Source: Pseudomonas fragi (GTDB lineage Bacteria > Pseudomonadota > Gammaproteobacteria > Pseudomonadales > Pseudomonadaceae). From it: a stretch of 64,000 nucleotides of DNA. The stretch spans positions 2,721,001-2,785,000 of the forward strand of contig NZ_LT629783.1 of the NCBI RefSeq assembly GCF_900105835.1, in the 5' to 3' direction. The notes under the pieces were generated by a model, which saw only the letters and a list, made by a program, of their open reading frames with translations, was not told where the DNA came from and did not search any database. This document shows, one piece after another, positions 37,857-47,423 of this stretch. Numbering within the stretch: the stretch's first letter is position 1; every line of letters begins with the position of its first letter. The position numbers and the translations under genes are program-made.

Positions 37857-39662
37857 CTAGGCGATATCGCCCGTTTCCGGGGCATCAAGCCCCATCGAAT
37901 GCAGACGCGCGTAGTAACCATTTTGCGCCATCAGCTCAGCATGGGTGCCGCGCTCGACGATCTGGCCCTGGTCCATCACCAGGATCAGATCGGCTTTTTC
38001 GATGGTGGTCAGGCGGTGAGCGATCACCAGCGTGGTACGACCTTTCATGACGTGGTCAAGTGCCGCCTGGATATGACGCTCGGACTCGGTATCCAGCGCC
38101 GAGGTCGCCTCATCCAGAATCAGCAGCGGAGCGTTCTTGAGCAACGCCCGGGCAATTGCCAGGCGCTGGCGCTGGCCACCGGAAAGCAACACGCCGTTTT
38201 CACCGACCTGAGTGTCCAGGCCTTGTGGCAATTGCTCGATAAAATCCATCGCGTAGGCATCACGCGCGGCTTTCTCGATGTCGGCACGCGGTGCTCCGGC
38301 AAGATCGCCGTAGGCAATGTTATTGGCCACGGTGTCGCTGAACAGGGTCACATGCTGGGTTACCTGGGCGATATGCTTGCGCAGGTTAAGCAGGCGGTAA
38401 TCTTCTATCTCGACGCCATCGAGCAATATCTCGCCCGCCGTGTGGTGATAGAAACGCGGGATCAGGTTCGCCAGTGTCGACTTGCCACTCCCGGAACGCC
38501 CCACCAATGCCACCATTTGTCCCGGTTCGGCCGAGAAGGTCACATCCTTGAGCACCTGCCGGTCGGTGTCCGGGTAGGTGAAGCTCAGGTTGCGCACATC
38601 CAGGCGGCCAGTGACGTGGTCGCGCTCAACAGTGCCGGTGTCGACTTCCGGTTTCTCATCCAGCTGTTCAAAGATGCTTTCGGCACCCGCCACACCCTTC
38701 TGGATCGTCGAGCTGACTTCAGACAACTGGCGAATCGGCTTGGGCAGCAGGCCGGCCAAGGTGATGTAGGCGATCATGTCGCCCGGCGACGAGTCGCCAC
38801 GCAGGTAAAGCACCAGGAACATCAGGATGCCCATCGCCACATAGATGACCAGTTGCAGCATCGGGGTATAGATAGCCCCCGTGCGGGTCATGCGCAGTTG
38901 CTTGTCGGTGTTGCTCTGGCTGGCTTGCAGGAAGCGCTTGCGCTCATAAGCCTCACCGCCAAAGCTGCGCACAACGCGGTAGCCCTGGATGGTTTCTGAG
39001 GCAACGTGGGTAACGTCGCCCATCGCCACTTGAATCTTCTTGCTTTGCTTGCGGAATTTCTTGCTGGCCGTACTCACCATGACCGCAATCAGCGGCAGGA
39101 TCGCGACCATCACCAGCGTCAGGCGCCAGTTCATCCACAGTAACGAGCCGAACAGGAACACTACCGTCATGCCTTCACGGATAACCACCTTGATCGCATC
39201 GGTAGCAGCACCGGTCACCATGGTCACGTTGAAGGTAATACGGGAGATCAGATGCCCCGAGTTGTGCTTGTCGAAGTAACGGTTGGGCAGTACCAGCAGG
39301 TTGTTGAACAACTGCACCCGCAGGTCGTGCACCAGGCCCAGGGACACCTTGGCCAGGAAGTAGTTGCCCAGGAAGGAGCCCAGGCCCTGCCATGCAGCAA
39401 TCAGTACAATCAGGATCGGTACAACCTGCAACAGGCGCAGATCACGCAAATAGGGAACGGAAGGAAACAGCACTGCGTCCGGGTTGGACAGGCCATCGAC
39501 GAAATACTTGAGGATGTAACCAAGCATTGGCTGGGTCGAAGCGAAAATAAGAAACCCGACGATACTCAGCAGGAACAGGCCGACATAAGGCCGGACATAG
39601 CTGAGCAGGCGCAGATATATCTTCAAGCTCGATTCGCTTGTGCTGGGGCTGGATTCGGTCAT
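37857..39662 (-). CDS. msbA: Lipid A export ATP-binding/permease protein MsbA
   Basis: 601 residues; homodimeric ABC exporter that flips lipid A-core across the inner membrane. The transmembrane domain has about six helices (VGLFLLSIVGFLIFAS, VVPILIVLIAAWQGLGSF and others). The ATPase domain has Walker A GRSGSGKST (near 397), the Q-loop, signature LSGGQRQR (near 502) and Walker B LLILDEATSALD. Length matches MsbA (582-603). Located directly before the waaL region, as in P. aeruginosa. Confidence 0.96.
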   Translation of the reverse strand: MTESSPSTSESSLKIYLRLLSYVRPYVGLFLLSIVGFLIFASTQPMLGYILKYFVDGLSNPDAVLFPSVPYLRDLRLLQVVPILIVLIAAWQGLGSFLGNYFLAKVSLGLVHDLRVQLFNNLLVLPNRYFDKHNSGHLISRITFNVTMVTGAATDAIKVVIREGMTVVFLFGSLLWMNWRLTLVMVAILPLIAVMVSTASKKFRKQSKKIQVAMGDVTHVASETIQGYRVVRSFGGEAYERKRFLQASQSNTDKQLRMTRTGAIYTPMLQLVIYVAMGILMFLVLYLRGDSSPGDMIAYITLAGLLPKPIRQLSEVSSTIQKGVAGAESIFEQLDEKPEVDTGTVERDHVTGRLDVRNLSFTYPDTDRQVLKDVTFSAEPGQMVALVGRSGSGKSTLANLIPRFYHHTAGEILLDGVEIEDYRLLNLRKHIAQVTQHVTLFSDTVANNIAYGDLAGAPRADIEKAARDAYAMDFIEQLPQGLDTQVGENGVLLSGGQRQRLAIARALLKNAPLLILDEATSALDTESERHIQAALDHVMKGRTTLVIAHRLTTIEKADLILVMDQGQIVERGTHAELMAQNGYYARLHSMGLDAPETGDIA

Positions 39663-39819
39663 ATCACGCGGCGGTTAGTCAAAAAGGATGCTGACTTTAT
39701 CACAGCTTCTCTGGTGTACTGACTGCCGCTTGTAGCCCGGCCGCACGGGCCAGTAAAAACGACACTACAGGGCCAGTGCGCTAGTATGGCCGTCCAAAAT
39801 CTGGAACGAACCTTTCAGC

Positions 39820-41685
39820 ATGCAATTGAGCTACTTAAATTATTCAAAACAACGGGTGTTTGATTTCATTTGCCTATGGCTGCTGCCTGTCGGCCTTTTA
39901 TTACTGTTATCCGACCTTTATTTTCTGCCTGGACGAAGCCTGCATCACAAACTGTATTACGCACTGTTCAGCATTCCGACCCTGATTGCCCTTGTCTTGC
40001 GGCCCAGGGAGTTCAGGGACATCTTGCGCGAACCGTTGATCGCAGGTTTTCTGCTGTTTGCCGCCTGGGCCATGATCAGCCTGATCTGGAGCAATACCGA
40101 GGACCACTTTCTCGGCCTGCTCAAACCCCCGCTGCACCTGTTCATGCTGTTCGCGGGCTGTACCCTGCTGGTCAAGTACCGTAGCGACAGCCTGCAACCG
40201 CTCATCTTTGGTGCCGCCGTCATTGCCCTGGTCGCCACCCTGTACAACCTGTACATGTTCTTCCCCATCCAGGACCCGCAATTGCGGATGATCGGTGCCG
40301 GTGCTTTCGACAATCCGCTGCTCAGCTCCCATGCATTCGGGTTTTTCTGTATCTATTGGCTGACTTTGGGCATGACCTGCAAACGCCCGCCGGTCCTGCT
40401 GGTCGCCATTCCCGGCTTTGTCATCATGTTTGCGGCGGTGATCGCCACCGGCTCCCGAACCCCACTGGTGGCCATCGTCATGGCCATGGTCTGGCTCAGC
40501 TTTATCTGCTGGAACCGTCGCTCACTGGCCCTGATCAGCATGCTCGCCGCAGGAGGCATTGTGGTGGCCACGCTGTTCTGGGACATGCTCGTCAGCCGCG
40601 GCAGCTCGTTCCGCTTTGAACTGTGGCAGATGGCGCTGGATCTGATCGCACAACGGCCGTGGATCGGTCATGGCTATGACGCGCACTTGTCTCTGGCGCT
40701 GTCGGAGTATCCCGACTACCCCCTGAGCGAGCCCCATAATTTTTTCCTCGGGGTACTGTTCTACGTCGGTTTGCTCGGCCTGCTGCCCTGGTTGTTCATG
40801 CAGGCCTGGGGCCTGTACAGCAGCTGGCGTCACCGCGTGCAGCCATTGTTCATTCTCGCCTCCGCCTGGCTGATGTACGGCATTGGCGCCGGCCTGACCG
40901 AAGGCGGCGGGATCATCTCGCGCCCCAAGGAACACTGGTATCTGCTGTGGATCCCACTGGCGCTGATCGCCGCGCTGAACATCGGCCTGCGCCTCAAGAC
41001 CCTGCGTGACAGACCGGTTCACCGCCTGTCCGATGCGGCCTTCAACGCCCTTGCCAGCCATGCCCAGGTGATTGAAGAAGATGGCCTGGGGCCCAAGGTG
41101 TTGCGCCTGCAAAATGGCAACTTCCTCAAGTTGTTCCGCGCACGCCGCTGCTACACCTCAGGCAGCTTCAATCCCTATTCGGAACGTTTTGCCGTCAACA
41201 GCGAGCGCTTGCAGGCGATGGGTATTCCCGCGCCGAAAATCCTCGACCTGTTTCAGTTACGCAATGGCAGCACTGCCGTGCTGTACCAACCACTGCCCGG
41301 CCAGACCCTGCGCCAGGTGATGCAGTCGATGGGTTCGCCGGCCATGCGCCAGGCCCTGGTCGAGCGCTTCGGCAAGTTCCTGGCGGTCCTGCATGACAAG
41401 GGCGTTTACTTCCGCTCCCTGCACCTGGGTAATGTGTTGTTGATGGACGATGGCGAGTTCGCCCTGATCGATATTGCCGACCTGCATCTCTATCCATCAG
41501 CACTGCGCATTGCCTTGCGCCAGCGCAACTTGCGGCATATGCAACGCTACCCCGAGGACCGTCGCTGGTTGTTCGAAGAGCAACTTCCAGAACTGCTGCA
41601 AGGTTACGCCACCCTGGCCCCCGCCCCTGCCGTTACCAGCCTGCGCACCCAGGTTATGGCACTTGCGCAAACCAACGCGCCTTGA
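39820..41685 (+). CDS. waaL: O-antigen ligase (WaaL-type) fused to a C-terminal kinase-like domain
   Basis: 621 residues. The N-terminal ~400 residues are a polytopic ligase: about 10-12 helices, the conserved GSRTPLVAIVMAMVWL segment, and the periplasmic loop with GHGYDAHLSLALSEYPDYPLSEPHN, whose His near LSEPHNFFLG corresponds to the H-containing motif of WaaL. From about residue 405 a soluble domain resembles the LPS-kinase/aminoglycoside phosphotransferase fold: NFLKLFRARR, then VLHDKGVYFRSLHLGNVLLMDDGEFALIDIADL, i.e. a catalytic-loop-like SLHLGN and a DxD-like metal site. The HxD Asp of the kinase loop is not seen. Ligases normally end near 400. The acyltransferase gene begins in its stop (TTGA). 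Confidence 0.88.
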   Translation: MQLSYLNYSKQRVFDFICLWLLPVGLLLLLSDLYFLPGRSLHHKLYYALFSIPTLIALVLRPREFRDILREPLIAGFLLFAAWAMISLIWSNTEDHFLGLLKPPLHLFMLFAGCTLLVKYRSDSLQPLIFGAAVIALVATLYNLYMFFPIQDPQLRMIGAGAFDNPLLSSHAFGFFCIYWLTLGMTCKRPPVLLVAIPGFVIMFAAVIATGSRTPLVAIVMAMVWLSFICWNRRSLALISMLAAGGIVVATLFWDMLVSRGSSFRFELWQMALDLIAQRPWIGHGYDAHLSLALSEYPDYPLSEPHNFFLGVLFYVGLLGLLPWLFMQAWGLYSSWRHRVQPLFILASAWLMYGIGAGLTEGGGIISRPKEHWYLLWIPLALIAALNIGLRLKTLRDRPVHRLSDAAFNALASHAQVIEEDGLGPKVLRLQNGNFLKLFRARRCYTSGSFNPYSERFAVNSERLQAMGIPAPKILDLFQLRNGSTAVLYQPLPGQTLRQVMQSMGSPAMRQALVERFGKFLAVLHDKGVYFRSLHLGNVLLMDDGEFALIDIADLHLYPSALRIALRQRNLRHMQRYPEDRRWLFEEQLPELLQGYATLAPAPAVTSLRTQVMALAQTNAP

Positions 41686-42896
41686 GTCTGGACAGCAGTA
41701 ACCCCTTGTGGGCGGTGCTGGCCTATGGCCTGGCGATCATGACGTCAGCCTTGCTGCTGCGCTGCTCGCCGACCATCCAGCGCAACCTGGAGCATTCAGC
41801 TCAAGGCCGCTACAGCAGTGTTGATGGTTTGCGCGGCTATTTGGCCTTTGGTGTATTTATTCACCACACCGCCATTACCTGGGTGTTTCTGCATACCGGG
41901 GCCTTTGAAATGCCCTCAACCCGGTTCTACGCCCAGATCGGTCTGGCCAGCGTGGCCTTGTTCTTCATGATCACGGCCTTTCTGTTCTGGGGCCGCCTGC
42001 TTGAAAAAGGCCGTCAGTACGATTGGCTGGCCTTCGCTGTGTCCCGGGTTTTCCGCCTGTATCCGCTGTATTTGCCACTGATGCTGCTGGTGATTGTCAG
42101 CGTGTTCTACATCCAGGGCTGGACACTCAAGGACAGCCCGCTTGAAGTCGCGGGCCAGATACTGGCCTGGTTGATCTTCGACCGCCCGGATATCAATCAA
42201 TACCCGCAAACCGGCGGGCTGATTGCCAACGTCACCTGGACCCTGAGCTACGAAGTGTTCTTCTACATGGCGTTGCCACTGTTCGGGATGGTGTTTCTGT
42301 ACCGTAGCGACTGGCGCCAGACTGCACTGTGCCTGGTTGCCATCTACGCGCTGTATCAGGTGGTGGGTTGGGAGCACTCATTGAAAAAGCACATCCTGAT
42401 GAGCTTTCTCGGTGGCGTGGCGGCGGCATACTGGGTGCGCACGCCCAGGCTCCTGGCCTGGAGCCGGACACCCGTTGCGGGGGTCATTGCCCTGGTTGTG
42501 CTGATAGCCGTACTGACTTTGTTTCGCAAAAGCTTTGCGTTCTTGCCGCTACTGCTGCTGACCCTGGTGTTCTCGATCATCGCCTCGGGGCATACGCTGT
42601 TTGGCGCATTGGCACTGCGCAGCATTCGCTGGATGGGGGAAATCAGCTACAGCACTTACCTGCTGCACGGGTTCCTGATCTGGTTGATGTTGCAGCGCCT
42701 GCCTTTGGCGCTGCCACTGGACACCAAGGAGCCCCTGGTATTCCTGCTGTTGGCGGCCCTGAGCAGCGGCCTGTTGATTGCCATCAGCAGCCTGAGCTTT
42801 CTCTACATCGAAAAACCCGGCATGGCCGCAGGCAAAAGGCTTGTGCGCCGACTGCGCCAGCGCACCCGGACGACCTCACAGGTCGAGCCGGAATAA
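41682..42896 (+). CDS. Acyltransferase family (AT3/OafA-like) membrane protein
   Basis: 404 residues, about 10 membrane helices. Family marks: VDGLRGYLAFGVFIHHTAITWVFL near 48-70, including the RGYLA(x)HH catalytic stretch, FFMITAFLFWGRLLEKG, WTLSYEVFFYMALPLFG and WMGEISYSTYLLHGFLIW near the C terminus. These enzymes O-acylate sugars of cell envelope polysaccharides. The start is TTG 41682, overlapping the upstream TGA (TTGA), so translation is probably coupled to the ligase. Its place after waaL suggests modification of O-antigen or core sugars, an inference from context only. Confidence 0.85.
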   Translation: MSLDSSNPLWAVLAYGLAIMTSALLLRCSPTIQRNLEHSAQGRYSSVDGLRGYLAFGVFIHHTAITWVFLHTGAFEMPSTRFYAQIGLASVALFFMITAFLFWGRLLEKGRQYDWLAFAVSRVFRLYPLYLPLMLLVIVSVFYIQGWTLKDSPLEVAGQILAWLIFDRPDINQYPQTGGLIANVTWTLSYEVFFYMALPLFGMVFLYRSDWRQTALCLVAIYALYQVVGWEHSLKKHILMSFLGGVAAAYWVRTPRLLAWSRTPVAGVIALVVLIAVLTLFRKSFAFLPLLLLTLVFSIIASGHTLFGALALRSIRWMGEISYSTYLLHGFLIWLMLQRLPLALPLDTKEPLVFLLLAALSSGLLIAISSLSFLYIEKPGMAAGKRLVRRLRQRTRTTSQVEPE

Positions 42897-42910
42897 CCCC
42901 TTACAAACTA

Positions 42911-43795
42911 TCAGTCTTTTTCCAGCGGTGAGAAATACAGCCGCCCCAGGCCACGCCAGGTCTTGCCCGTCCAGTGCTTGAACGGAATCTGCGCCAAGAG
43001 CTCACGGGCCAGGGCACGATTGCGGTTGGCCGTTTTCAGGAACATGGAATTGAGAAATTTGTAGCGCACCTCGTCGTACAGCGGGTGATCACTGAACTGG
43101 GCATAAATGCGCAGGATGCTGTCGATCATGAACCGGTGGTTCTTGTACGAGTTGGTCGCGTGCTTGCGATAGCGCGCCATCACCACATTCAGGCCGTCGA
43201 TAAAGTACCCGGCATGGGTGATCTTCAGCTCGATATACAAGTCTTCCAGGCGAATGCTCGGGTCAAAGCCCCCTACCTTGTCCAGCGCTTCACGGCGGAT
43301 CATCAGGGTGGGCGCAGGCGGATACGGCTTGCGCTCGAGGAACATGTCATCGAAGTCCAGGCGCCGGAACGGCACATCGCGGCGCTGGCGCTTCTCCGGG
43401 AACAGGTTGCCGTCAGCATCGATCAGCTCGATATTGCCCGCGCAAATACCCACTTCAGGCTTGCCGTCCATATAGGCGACCTGCACCGCAATACGGTCCG
43501 GCATCATGATGTCATCGGAGCCGAAAGGCACTATCAGGCTGCCCTTGGCCCGGGCAATCGCGCCATTCAGGGTGTTGGTCAGCCCCTGGTTTTGTTGCAC
43601 CCGAAAGTCGAAACCATGCACCGCCTGCAAGCGCTGGATGCGCTCAACGCTGTCATCAGGCGAACCGTCATCGATCACCAGCAACTCGATATTGGGATAA
43701 GTCTGATCCAGAACGCTCTGGATGCTTTGTTCGATATAGGGCCCGTGGTTGTAGGAGGCGATGATCACCGTTACCAGTGGTTGCGAGTCAGTCAT
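42911..43795 (-). CDS. wapR: Family 2 glycosyltransferase (WapR-like)
   Basis: 294 residues; GT-A fold. The opening VTVIIASYNHGPYIEQSIQSVLDQ, the nucleotide-binding IDDGSPDDS, then FGSDDIMMPDRIA with the metal-binding DD are standard GT2 marks. In P. aeruginosa the gene at this spot after waaL is wapR, an alpha-1,3-rhamnosyltransferase that adds the rhamnose acceptor for O-antigen; the symbol is assigned by position and family. It follows the GT4 gene with a 4-nt overlap. Confidence 0.75.
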   Translation of the reverse strand: MTDSQPLVTVIIASYNHGPYIEQSIQSVLDQTYPNIELLVIDDGSPDDSVERIQRLQAVHGFDFRVQQNQGLTNTLNGAIARAKGSLIVPFGSDDIMMPDRIAVQVAYMDGKPEVGICAGNIELIDADGNLFPEKRQRRDVPFRRLDFDDMFLERKPYPPAPTLMIRREALDKVGGFDPSIRLEDLYIELKITHAGYFIDGLNVVMARYRKHATNSYKNHRFMIDSILRIYAQFSDHPLYDEVRYKFLNSMFLKTANRNRALARELLAQIPFKHWTGKTWRGLGRLYFSPLEKD

Positions 43796-44943
43796 GGGTG
43801 TTCCTTGCGAGCCTGGCGCAGGCCCGAGTCGATCAGATCCAGGTACTCCTGACGGAATACCTCAATGTCGTGGTTTTGCTGCAAGTAGCGGAACGCCTGC
43901 TCGCCCTTGGCTCGCAAAGCGTCGTCCGGCAGAGCCAGGTACTCGTCCAGCGCGGCGGTCAGGGTTGCCACATCGCTTGGTTTCACGGCCAGACCGCCCG
44001 CCCCTTCAATCAGCGGCAACATGGCTGGCACATTGGTCGCGATCACCGGCAAGTGTCCGCTCATGCCCTCAAGCAGCGCCAGCCCCAGACCTTCGGCCAG
44101 CGAAGGCATGGTCCAGATATCGAACGCACGCACATACTGCAGGGCGTTCTCCTGGAAGCCCAGCAGGTGCGCACGACCTTCGAGCCCCAGTTGCCCGATC
44201 TGCTCGCGCAGGCGCGACTCTTCGCGACCGGCACCAATAATGGCCAGTTGTGCGTTCGGGTATTTGTCTTTCAAAGCGGCGAACGCTTGCAGCAAAAAGC
44301 GATGGCCCTTGATCGGCACCAGACGCCCCAGCGCGCCGATCATCCGCGCATCCTGATCCAGGCCAAGCTTTTCACGCGCCTGCTGGCGTGGCAGCTGCAG
44401 GGCTTCGGCCTGCTCGATATCGATGGCGTTGGTGATGGCATAGGTATTGGCGTCAGTGAAACCGCACTGGCAGTCCAGCAGGTATTGCTTGACCGCAGGC
44501 GACACACCGACAAAGCGCCAGTGCTTGTCGATCAGGCGCTTGGCCTGGCTGCGCCGGTAAAAGCGGTCGTACTCGCCAAACCCGTGGGAAATGCCCACGC
44601 ACAGCGGGATTTTCAGCCAGCGGTTAAGCTGCAGCAGCATGTTCACCGGTTTAAAGCGGTTGCAGATCACCACATCAAACTGTTCTTTGCGGCAGAACTT
44701 GTACAACGCCCACATGGCGCGCAGACGCATACCCTTGAGCGACTTGTCGCTGAACTCGAAGTACACCGAATGATCAGCTTTGCTCACTGGCTCGCCCGGC
44801 CCCGGACGCCCACGCAAAAAGGCCGCCGTGATTTCGTAACGCTCACGGGGCAGCGCGCGCACGATCTGCTCGGCAAGGTCGGCAAAGTCATGGGATTTGA
44901 CGTTGTAGTCGGGCTGCAATTGCAAAACCTTGGTACGTTTCAT
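43792..44943 (-). CDS. Family 4 glycosyltransferase (Ssg-like)
   Basis: 383 residues; GT-B fold. The C-terminal donor motif SLAEGLGLALLEGMSGHLPVIATNV (the E-x7-E motif of GT4) is clear, along with IGALGRLVPIKGHRFLLQAF and AIIGAGREESRLREQIGQLGL. In other pseudomonads the gene at this position corresponds to ssg, a cell-surface sugar glycosyltransferase needed for normal LPS. The start overlaps the next upstream gene by 4 nt. Sugar donor and acceptor unknown. Confidence 0.8.
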   Translation of the reverse strand: MKRTKVLQLQPDYNVKSHDFADLAEQIVRALPRERYEITAAFLRGRPGPGEPVSKADHSVYFEFSDKSLKGMRLRAMWALYKFCRKEQFDVVICNRFKPVNMLLQLNRWLKIPLCVGISHGFGEYDRFYRRSQAKRLIDKHWRFVGVSPAVKQYLLDCQCGFTDANTYAITNAIDIEQAEALQLPRQQAREKLGLDQDARMIGALGRLVPIKGHRFLLQAFAALKDKYPNAQLAIIGAGREESRLREQIGQLGLEGRAHLLGFQENALQYVRAFDIWTMPSLAEGLGLALLEGMSGHLPVIATNVPAMLPLIEGAGGLAVKPSDVATLTAALDEYLALPDDALRAKGEQAFRYLQQNHDIEVFRQEYLDLIDSGLRQARKEHP

Positions 44944-45824
44944 AACTCTCCCCGGTGAAAGCCGGTGGCATCAATAGTCCAGGCCGGCTCTGCCGCCAGA
45001 CGCTGGATTGCAACTGGGTCGGGAGCGGGCAGTTTCGACCACTCGTTACGCTTCCAGCACACGAAGTGAAAGTAGGGAAAGGTGTGATCGCCGTCACGAT
45101 CATTCTTCAATATGCCGTTTTTCCAGAACCACTTGCCCGGGAAGTTCTCCGTGCCGTCATGCCACTTGATGCAGCCGCCGGGCGTACTGAAGGCCTCGGT
45201 GAATTCACTGGTACGGCGCAGCGGGTTGAACTTGCCCACCAGCTCGAACAGCGGCTTGGGCAGGTTCTTGCGCCACAGGAAGATCCGGCTGAAGGCCCCC
45301 TCATCCAGCGCATGGTGCTGGTCGTCAGTAAAGCGCTGCTGCCAGTCCTTTATCCGCATGAACAGCTCGCGCTTGCAAGGCGTATTGCGCATCAGGCACA
45401 AATGCCCCGCGACCCGGCGTTCGTGGGTTGAAAACAGGTCATAACGGGCCAGCCGCTCTGCGGTGAAATAACTGCGCAGGTCCCCATACACCAGATCGAT
45501 ATCGCCGAAGGCCCAGAAATCATAGCCCTGCAGACGGTCTTCGTGGATATAGCCCAGCGCCGGCTTGATATCGCACAGCTTATAAGGCTCTTTAGGCGCG
45601 AAATCGATCTTCAGGCGTTCAGAAACCTTGCGGCAATAGTCGGTAAAGCTGATCGGCTCAACGGTCACATTGGCCGGCAGATTTTCAGGTACCCCACAGT
45701 CGCTGAAAAAAAGCCAGTCAATATCAGGATTGTGCCGACAGCTTTCGAGGAAAAACGGCATCCAGAACGGCCATCGGCCGAAGTACGGGATCACAAATAA
45801 AATACGCGGTGATGGTTTTATCAC
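44940..45824 (-). CDS. DUF6625-type putative glycosyltransferase
   Basis: 294 residues. ILFVIPYFGRWPFWMPFFLESCRHNPDIDWLFFSDC at the start and GYDFWAFGDIDLVYGDLRSYFT near 110-130 look like a GT-A fold with a DxD-like GDIDLVYGD metal motif. The family is annotated DUF6625 in related genomes. Its product class is a guess from fold and neighbours: it heads the DUF6625-ssg-wapR operon (4-nt overlaps), and the AT-rich gap 45825-45887 is the likely promoter region. I do not place it in the P. aeruginosa locus, so it may be an accessory core-modifying enzyme. Confidence 0.7.
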   Translation of the reverse strand: MIKPSPRILFVIPYFGRWPFWMPFFLESCRHNPDIDWLFFSDCGVPENLPANVTVEPISFTDYCRKVSERLKIDFAPKEPYKLCDIKPALGYIHEDRLQGYDFWAFGDIDLVYGDLRSYFTAERLARYDLFSTHERRVAGHLCLMRNTPCKRELFMRIKDWQQRFTDDQHHALDEGAFSRIFLWRKNLPKPLFELVGKFNPLRRTSEFTEAFSTPGGCIKWHDGTENFPGKWFWKNGILKNDRDGDHTFPYFHFVCWKRNEWSKLPAPDPVAIQRLAAEPAWTIDATGFHRGEL

Positions 45825-45887
45825 TGGGAACTCAATGTAAAGGTCGAGATTAGGGTCAATGCTATGACCACTTTTTATATGTACTTA

Positions 45888-47306
45888 TTATTTTAGTTGC
45901 CAGAACAGCTCATGACGCCGGACCGCTTTGCGGAAAAACTCGTTCTCGCCATAAGGAGATGACTTTCTGCCAGCCAGGAGTTGCTGTATCGATCGTCTAA
46001 GCCTGCGCTTGAGCGCAGCCCGCGGCTGCAGGTCGTGCATCATGCCCAGCGCCATCGCCTTGTCACGCTGCTGTGCCAGGGTCAATGGCAGGCTGCAGGG
46101 GCGCAGGCTGAGCGCGGGGTCGAACACTGGCGGCAAGGCAATGCCGTCACCGCTGTTGCCCATCGGCCAGCGGTCGTTGTCATGCAGGTGGTTGGCGTAA
46201 CCGAGCACGGTGGTCGGCTGCCACTCCAGGCCCTCCAGAGCCTCGATGACTGCGTCATGGGCACTGATATGGTCAGGGTGCGGGTCGATTGAAGGATGCG
46301 GAAGCACAATGACTTCGGGGCGCGCGCGCAGGATCAACGCGCGCAGGTCGGCCAGCAGGTTATGCCAGGTTGGCGCACCATCCTGATCGGCGGGCAACGC
46401 AAACGGGTTGAACTGGCGGAATACGCGGATATCGCTCAAGTCCGCCTCGCGCGAGGCCATCGGCTGATCGGGCGCGGCCTGCATGGCGGGCAATTGCAGA
46501 CAGAAGTAGCCCAACTGCGCGCAATGGGCCTCAGGCACACCGGCCCAACGCGGCACGGCCATGCTGTCCCAGGCGCGCAAACGGCCTTTGAGGCGCGCAG
46601 CTTCTGCCCGTGGCAGGCCCATCTTCTGATAATGCTCGGCTTCGATTTCGCCAGCAGTCAGGGTCACGATCCAGGCTTCCCTGGCCTGGCTGTACAGACC
46701 AAACGCGGCCAGTTCGGCGTCATCGGCGTGGGGCGCAACCACCATGACCCGCTGCTGGCGGTAATCAGGTTGGCGGAAAACCTGCAGTACAGGTTGACCC
46801 ATGACGCGGCAAAATTGCCCGCGTACACGCAGCTGCCCCGCGACCAGCGCCTGCGCACAACCACTCAAGTTAAGGTAGCGCTGGCCATTGACCCCACGCT
46901 CGAAGGTTTGCCGATCCGCCGACTCGCCACCCGACAGTTGCACATACGGGTCGAGAAAACGCCCCAGCCAGCCACTTTTGACCTTGATCGCCAGGATCAG
47001 GGTTTCATCGCCCGCCAACTGCAGCGGTTGTTGCGCTACCAGCCTGTCGCCTTCAAGGCGCACCGCCAGTTGCTCGCTGTCAGCCGCAAAGCGGTACTGG
47101 TAATCGTCCTTGGGCGAATAGAACAGATGGTCGGCAAACCATGCCTCATGGGCCACCCAGCCCAGCACTGCCAACACCGGCGGCAACCACCAGGCCAGCA
47201 GCACGCCACTGGCCAGCAGCACCAGCAGGCCGATCAGCAGACCCATACGCTTGTTGCGCCGATGACGCTTGAGAAGTTGCTGCTTGCGCGAGGCGGGTTG
47301 GCTCAT
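45888..47306 (-). CDS. dnpA: PIG-L family de-N-acetylase DnpA
   Basis: 472 residues. An N-terminal membrane helix (MGLLIGLLVLLASGVLLAWWLPPVLAVLG, near 20-45) is preceded by a Lys/Arg-rich stretch (RKQQLLKRHRRNKR). Zinc-binding motifs of PIG-L deacetylases: VVAPHADDAELAAFG and VLPHPSIDPHPDHISAHDAV. In P. aeruginosa the corresponding gene is dnpA, between the core glycosyltransferase genes and mig-14, implicated in antibiotic tolerance. ATG 47306 is chosen; the open frame upstream runs into REP copy 8. The enzyme probably deacetylates an amino sugar of the LPS, not shown directly. Confidence 0.85.
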   Translation of the reverse strand: MSQPASRKQQLLKRHRRNKRMGLLIGLLVLLASGVLLAWWLPPVLAVLGWVAHEAWFADHLFYSPKDDYQYRFAADSEQLAVRLEGDRLVAQQPLQLAGDETLILAIKVKSGWLGRFLDPYVQLSGGESADRQTFERGVNGQRYLNLSGCAQALVAGQLRVRGQFCRVMGQPVLQVFRQPDYRQQRVMVVAPHADDAELAAFGLYSQAREAWIVTLTAGEIEAEHYQKMGLPRAEAARLKGRLRAWDSMAVPRWAGVPEAHCAQLGYFCLQLPAMQAAPDQPMASREADLSDIRVFRQFNPFALPADQDGAPTWHNLLADLRALILRARPEVIVLPHPSIDPHPDHISAHDAVIEALEGLEWQPTTVLGYANHLHDNDRWPMGNSGDGIALPPVFDPALSLRPCSLPLTLAQQRDKAMALGMMHDLQPRAALKRRLRRSIQQLLAGRKSSPYGENEFFRKAVRRHELFWQLK

Positions 47307-47325
47307 GATTTGGCTCTTGTGATTC

Positions 47326-47412
47326 TGTAGGAGCGGGCTTGCTCGCGATGCAAGCGCTGCGGCATGCCAGAAAAGTCGCAGTGATACCATCGCGAGCAAG
47401 CCCGCTCCCACA
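47326..47412. repeat. REP doublet (REPIN-like), copy 8
   Basis: 87-nt inverted REP pair (left arm starts TGTAGGAGC) between the mig-14 3' end and the dnpA start. Inner stem TGCGGC pairs with GTCGCA (one G-U). Confidence 0.92.
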
Positions 47413-47423
47413 AGATTTGTGTT

